DNA from: Mesodorylaimus sp. YZB2_4
Taxonomy: Eukaryota > Nematoda > Enoplea > Dorylaimida > Dorylaimidae
NCBI GenBank assembly: GCA_030248295.1
Contig: JASANH010000641.1
Span: forward strand, 1-64,000
Length of the DNA stretch: 64,000 nt
Direction of reading: 5' to 3'
The notes beneath the pieces were generated by a model. The model worked only from the letters and a program-made list of their open reading frames with translations. It was not told where the DNA came from and ran no database searches. Positions 58,412 through 64,000 of this stretch are shown one piece after another. The translations under genes and the position numbers were made by a program. The stretch's first letter is position 1, and every line of letters starts with the position of its first letter.

Positions 58412-61400
58412 ATGAAGGTAAGAAAAGGCGATTGTTGCTTTTTAGTGTTGGTCTATGTAATTTACTTGGAACATTGCGCTAGTATTTTTCAGATTTTCGC
58501 AACAAGTCAAATGAATACTCAGATTTTTGCTGTTTTTATTTTTACATTTATTGGAGTCAGTTTTCATGGTAAGCTACGTATTATTATGTTGACATCGTAT
58601 CGTGTTTCAAGTCGAAATTAATCTCTGAGGCAACTGATTTCCAGCCAGCTAACATACTAGATGGGCGCACTGGCTCTTTGACCTTTCCCCCCCCCCTTTT
58701 AATAACAGGTCATAAAAACGGGCTCATCAGCCTTGCGACGCGGATTGGGGTCATCAGATTGAGGTGATTCTGAAACGCCTTGAATAATCTAGTATTCCGT
58801 GGGGTCCCGACGCCAACTTTTTTTCCACGTACACCAGCGGGTTCGAATCCCAGTCAAGATGATTCTTATAAATTTTTTCCAAGTCAAACTGTTGCATTGC
58901 TTAATCTTTCCATAGCCCTTGTTTGTCCGTCAGGGTCTTTTTCATGCCCTTGGCGCATGCCCCCACTCCCAGTCACAGCCAGCTCTGTCTGGCAGGATTG
59001 GCGGAAATAAAAATTCCAGCACGTTTTTCTCATGCATGATGTTTTGTGTGTGCACAAAGGCTCATGCACACTTCGCAGTCCCACTGTCACGCACAAATTT
59101 CGCGTTGATGAGGAGCGAAAATTCTGTGGGCTCATGAATTTTTTGTGCGCATACAATTGATTGAACTCGAAAAAATGATCTCTTGTGTGAATGAGGCTGG
59201 CGCAAACGGGACGTGATTTTGGATCTATATGCAGGATTGCTTTTTATATGCTGATGAATGTTACCACGGTTATCGGCTGCCTCGAACATGCCAGTGGTAA
59301 TTGATAATATAATTAATAAGTTAGCGTAATCAAAAATCTGCACTCCAGTGTAATATCCAGTATACTATGGTATTATTATCACCACAGTAACAGGGCAGGT
59401 ACTCAATTTTTTGATTTTAGACAGAAGAAACAGTTTTTGCAGACGATGATCACCTATTACGTGAATATGTACTGTATGCTGTAGTTACACAAGATTTTTG
59501 ATCACGCTAATTCAGTCATTTATTTTTAATTGTCATCTAAGTGGTCCATTCTTATCTCAGAGATGCGTGCGGGCTCGATTCCCGCTCGGGTCTAATGTTT
59601 TTTGTGCTGTTTAATGATTCCGTGGTAATTGTGGTTCCACTCGTGCTTATAAGATGTGTAACACGTGCTGCACATAAGCCTTCACACTGTAACATCAACC
59701 CGTACATATTTTTGTAAGCGTGCCACCTTCTAAAATGCGACAGTTTACGGGGCAGTTTACCACAGTCCCGTTTTGCCTTATGGTCTTAGCGTTGATGTGG
59801 TTTATTTTCAGCTGAGGCAGTGTCGCATCGGCAACCCAGTCATGCCAACCAAGGTAAGTTGATGAATTCGTAATGTGGTGTTTTTGTGAAGGCATATTGG
59901 ATTGGATGGGGTGCCAGTTATTACAGGCAAGTTCATGTCATACTCTGCTCATATACACGGGCAAACATACAAGCACAAGTCCAGTTTTATGTCCTTGTTG
60001 TAGAAGGCTATTTGGTCCTTTGGCCACACCAGTAATACCTTGCGTAGAGCATACAGCATCTCACTGTATTAGAATGAATTCAATGCAATACTATTTATAT
60101 ATTGCAGGTATACAGGGCGATGTGCCGGCAAATGCACTCATAGCACATCCAAATACATTTTCATATCACCGGTATGTCGACACAAAACATGCTGTACTGC
60201 ACCCATTGTCTTTTGTAGGCCGTGCTAATCAGCGACGTCAAAGCGGAAGTAATATTCCTAATCCAAATGTGCGAGCTGATAAAAAATCGTATTTACGAGC
60301 GTGTTATTTCACAAACTGGGCTCAATATCGACCAGGGAAAGGGAAGTACACACCCGAGGATTACGAACCTGGCTTATGCACTCACATTTTATTCGCATTC
60401 GGATGGATGAATACGGATTTTACTGTCAGGTGGGCACCAGATGGCAGTCGCTCTCAGATGTTTCGGCAGAGTCTATAAATGGTGATGGCATGGGCAGTGC
60501 TGCTGTGAAGTGGCATTGTGCCATGTGCAGTGACTGCTGCTGCTTCTCTATCAGTAATCAAGACGCGGGTTCGAAGCCCACCCAAGGTTAAAGTTTTGCT
60601 TATCTGTAGTATCTTGACTGCTTTAGATCAGTAGGTGCTGGTTTTACAGTATGTGCTTGAGATCATCACAGTGTGAATGCTGCACTGCAAGGCATTTTGA
60701 CTTTTCCCTCCAATTGTGTGTTTAGAGCCTACGATCCAGCCGATTTGACGACAGCCACTTGGCAGAAGGGCATGTATCAAAGGATCAATGATTTGAAAGA
60801 GGTGGATCCTGAATTGCGAACCCTGTTATCGATTGGAGGATGGACTTTCGGAACTGAGTGAGTTTATTGGGCAGCTCGTGGAAACACCCACCTGAGTACG
60901 ATAGCCACCCTGACGGCCAAGCTTTATGTCATGAACGAAAGGGGCTCACCAACATTGCCTGCAAAACGGGAAACCTACAAAAATAAGCAACCAGCTACAT
61001 ACTGGCTTTTTCAGACTTTTCAAAACTATGTCATCATCAGCCAAGAGTCGAAAAGTTTTCATCGATTCTGCTCTGAGTTTTGTTCGATTATATAAATTTG
61101 ATGGGTTGGATATAGATTGGGAATATCCTCAAGGACTAGACGATAAGAAAAACTTCGGTCTGCTGATGAAGGTGAGGTATCTATGATCATAGCACAAGTC
61201 TCTGCTGTATTAGGTCTTCCTAATGGCGTTGTTAGCAGTCAGCTAAATTGTTGTTCTAACCGTAGGTAGATTAGCATTAGCTTTTTTAGTAGTATTTTGA
61301 AACATAAACCCTATTAGTAACATCAAGTTGCACCGATGCCTTTGCCAGAAGATAGTCCTTAAATATACAGTATATACTTCACGTTTCAAACGAAGTCCTT

Positions 61401-63097
61401 CGGGGAGGAGTTTTAGGGCGCCAATGAGGACCGCGTGATGGATCTGATAATTTGACCCTACTATGCGGGACATGGCATCCGAAGATCCTACGATGGGATT
61501 CCACGAAACTTTTATCAGTTCATGAGATATCGATCAAGAACAACTCCTATAATGTTGGCCCCTAAAGTGTAGAATTTGACCAGCGGGGGGGGGGGGGGGT
61601 GGATAATGGCCTTATTTTTTCCAACTGTTTGCAATTTGTGCTGCGAGGTGATCCACACTCATACTCAAGATATACAGCAGATCATATCCTGATTTGTACA
61701 GACAGGAGTACTCTGATTCATCTGCACAAATACTGAACATGGAGCTACAGTCTGCGTTTGCATACAGATTAATTACACTGCTGGGGGGGGGACATTCTGC
61801 TCAGTTTATGAAAGCTAAGGTGTTCGAATGAGGATTCGAAAAGAGCATGAAAAAATTGTACAGCTACAGCATCATGGTTTGACACCAAGTTTTGAAGTTG
61901 GGTGTCTCAAAGTCCTCAGACCGAGTGTGCTCTTTTCACTGGTTCACTGGAGAGTCCTGTCGGTTCTTCCGACACTAAAAATCATTTTGTCTGGTACAGT
62001 ACCCTAATTGTAAGTTGCTCTACCTACATTGCACTTGTCTGCTACCTATCTTGAGGAAGTCAACGCACTGTAGGGCAGCAAATGTTACTGTACAGTGTTT
62101 AGGAAATATGTGCATACCATATAGGGCGCTCCAGCATCTGCTGTATGTTAAGTACATGCAGTACATCGCAGCTTACGTTAAATAAAATGGTTTCTCGCTT
62201 AGAAGCGAACTGTGCAGTAACAAGTGCCACCTAATCGTTTTCCATGCATAGGAAATGCACGACGCCTTCTCAGAAGAATCATCAAGGACAGGTCGTCCTC
62301 GCCTTCTCCTAGCTGCTGCAGTGTCAGCAGCGGAGAATACAATCGACAATGGATACGATATTCCAGAATTGGCAAAGTCAGTTTCGCACTCGTTTCTGAC
62401 TTTTGGCTGCATCATACTGCACGTTGCAGGCATTTGGACTTTGTGGACGTAATGGCGTACGATTTTCACGGTGCATGGGAGCCTGTGACTGGCATGAACA
62501 GTCCTCTCCGAGCTGCCCTGGACGAGGCTGATTGGAATCAAAGACACTGGACTGTGGTAAGTCCAACCTAAATAAGGGGAAAACAAAGTTGGATTTCCCT
62601 TCAAGTTTGGATTGAGACAAGATATCCTTGCTGTTCTGCTTCTTCTACGAGGTAGAATCCAACAATGCCATGTTGGCTGTTCAGGTCCCAAACCTATTTT
62701 GACTGCTGGCTTATTCATAGAAGGCCATCCGTTTCATAGGAATGGGCCGTTCGGCACTGGCACGAGAGGGGTATGCCACCAGAGAAGATCCTAGTTGGTC
62801 TCCCAACGTATGGTCGTGGGTGGACTGTGTCCAATTCTGCCCTGATGGGTCCAGGTACACCTGCCGATGGTGCATCGAAGGCTACCGAATTTGTACAAGA
62901 ACCTGGCGTGGCTGCCTATTACGAAGTATGCCATTTCGAAATGTACGTTAGAATGGTGAAAGATAAATTGCTTTCAGCTTTGTCAAATGTTGGAGAATGG
63001 CGCAGTCAGGAAATGGGATGACAGACATCAGGTGCCATATTTGACTTACCAAGATCAATGGTTCAGTTACGACGATGCCGAAAGCTATAGGAAAAAA
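58412..63097 (+). CDS. GH18 chitinase, 5' ten exons (continues beyond the window)
   Basis: Exons are 58412-58417, 58493-58568, 59812-59853, 60219-60429, 60726-60857, 61015-61171, 62252-62376, 62430-62556, 62740-62925 and 62978-63097. All have GT-AG ends and join in frame for 394 codons. Exon 2 gives a signal peptide ([20 protein letters not shown]); if exon 1 is not used, translation starts at 58511. A polar linker precedes the catalytic domain from [18 protein letters not shown]. Further motifs are [20 protein letters not shown], the catalytic [10 protein letters not shown] with D-D-D-E intact, [10 protein letters not shown], and [10 protein letters not shown]. The enzyme hydrolyses chitin and is secreted; moulting, digestion or defence cannot be separated here. 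The last part of the GH18 barrel is not found before 64,000. Confidence 0.92.
58830..58862 (+). repeat. tRNA B-box relic (SINE fragment)
   Basis: GCGGGTTCGAATCCCAGTC is a full B-box and T-arm sequence inside a chitinase intron, without a matching acceptor stem. Confidence 0.4.
60480..60592 (+). repeat. tRNA-derived SINE relic
   Basis: GCGGGTTCGAAGCCCACCC near 60,567 is a B box with a T-arm. The upstream part holds only a weak A box. It lies in the intron between chitinase exons 4 and 5. Confidence 0.4.
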
Positions 63098-64000
63098 GTA
63101 AGTGCCTGGGACGACCCTATACATAGTGAGTGAGTGTTTGATACTCTGCCTTGGTATGGCCAATAGCTGCCCAAACTTATGCTCGGACAGCCTCCTCTTC
63201 CTTGACCCTGTAGTAGGTGTGTTTGGCCTGCGGAGAAGGTAGTGTATGTGGTTGCCTCGACCACAGCGTGTTAGTTGCCTTCGTTGGCCTTTCGATCCGC
63301 TCCTCCAGGCTCGGCAGAAACTCGTTGGGTTGATGTTTCTGCCTCCTGAGACTAGGAGGTCTGCCTACAGGGTATTTGAGATCATCCGCTCTCCACAGTA
63401 TCTTCTACAATGTAGGGCTATTCCGCCTATAGCAATCCCAATGGGGCTTGGGCAAGTGCGAAAGTAGCTTCCTCTTTCTTTTCAGCTTAATTAGGACCAA
63501 GCTCAACGTATAGTTCGATGCGATGCAACACTTTTCGTTCTACTGACAATGTAAAAAAGTGCCTAAAACGTCGCATCGTAAGCTTATTTGACGCATCGCA
63601 TCGAACTATACTTCCAGCCAGCAGGCACAGTGAATAGGATATGCATGCGTGCAACTACAGAAGCTCGTTAGGACTTACTGTCTGGAAAATATAATTCTAT
63701 GGAATAATTCCAGACTTTCGCGTCTGCTCTGCCTGTGGGCCTAATGATAAGGAGTAAAACTCGACATTGAATCTGCATTTCCCATTTTCACAACATCTAA
63801 CTAAGAACTTGCTGGAAGACTTACCAAGCCTTACTAAGATTCTTGCTAAGGCCTGTGAGATTTTGCAAAGATTTCATGTTTTTTTGAAAAAATTAGGTCC
63901 AGCTCAGATTTTTCACATACAGCTTCACATGTAGCTGACCAATCCCAAGACGCATCAGATTTCTTCCTTGGGAAATCACAATAAATAGTGCGTGTTTACA
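63098..64000. other. Chitinase intron or intergenic edge
   Basis: No exon for the end of the GH18 domain was found. A frame at 63,246-63,467 has no similarity to chitinase. Confidence 0.35.
63508..63611. mobile_element. 104-bp MITE with 19-bp perfect TIRs
   Basis: GTATAGTTCGATGCGATGC is exactly inverted at the right end. The right half also occurs at 34,731-34,781. No clear target duplication is seen. Confidence 0.75.

Noticed and set aside
59555-59595. tRNA-like GGCTCGATTCCCGC
   Set aside because: Only a T-arm is present with no cloverleaf, so it is a relic at best.
62173-62718. 181-codon minus-strand open frame
   Set aside because: It is antisense to two well-supported chitinase exons and is explained as their shadow.

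Overview
The window is animal nuclear DNA. It has GT-AG introns, one Pol III tRNA-Asp gene, tRNA-derived SINE relics, many short terminal-inverted-repeat elements, and genes for a GH18 chitinase, a clan-3 type cytochrome P450 and a claudin-like four-span membrane protein. Chitinase plus P450 type suggest an ecdysozoan (arthropod or relative), but nothing seen fixes the phylum. Gene density is low and mobile DNA is abundant. Runs of 10 to 20 C or G are frequent.

Positions 1-35,000 hold a dispersed array of one small secreted-peptide gene family that I do not recognise. There are seven two-exon copies (starts near 1422, 10897, 16004, 18810, 23708 and 24982 on +, and 34312 on -) and one orphan second exon (17951-18023, -). 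Each gene has a signal peptide, an acidic spacer, a dibasic site (usually KR) and a cysteine-free basic peptide of 50 residues ending LKSRS or IKSRS. The intron is always in phase 2 and exon 2 is always 73 nt. Copies 1, 2, 6 and 7 are open; copies 3, 4 and 5 are broken. All seven share a promoter of about 145 bp with a GACGTC core and a TATA-like box, and much of the flanking DNA is duplicated with the genes. A segment of about 1.3-1.5 kb is present as a near-identical inverted pair (16,235-17,548 and 32,618-34,085). Inside the array lies a complete nine-exon P450 gene (29736 to 26413, -, 539 aa).

Positions 37,172-40,531 carry a four-exon gene joining a NERD-type nuclease domain to a UvrD/SF1-like helicase domain. 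Its apparent start is one base out of frame with the body. A tRNA-Asp(GTC) gene follows at 41562, then a minus-strand gene fragment with lectin-like and PAN/apple-like sequence (42.5-43.4 kb).

Positions 43.7-48 kb are mostly SINE and MITE sequence that also occurs at 7.4-9.6 kb and 21.4 kb. A claudin/PMP22-like gene spans 49,344-53,935 in four exons. A GH18 chitinase gene with an intact [10 protein letters not shown] catalytic motif starts at 58,412 and runs off the right end after ten recognised exons.

The strongest candidate for an undescribed system is the peptide array: a lineage-expanded, length-constrained secreted peptide family with its own conserved promoter, decaying members and signs of recombination between copies.
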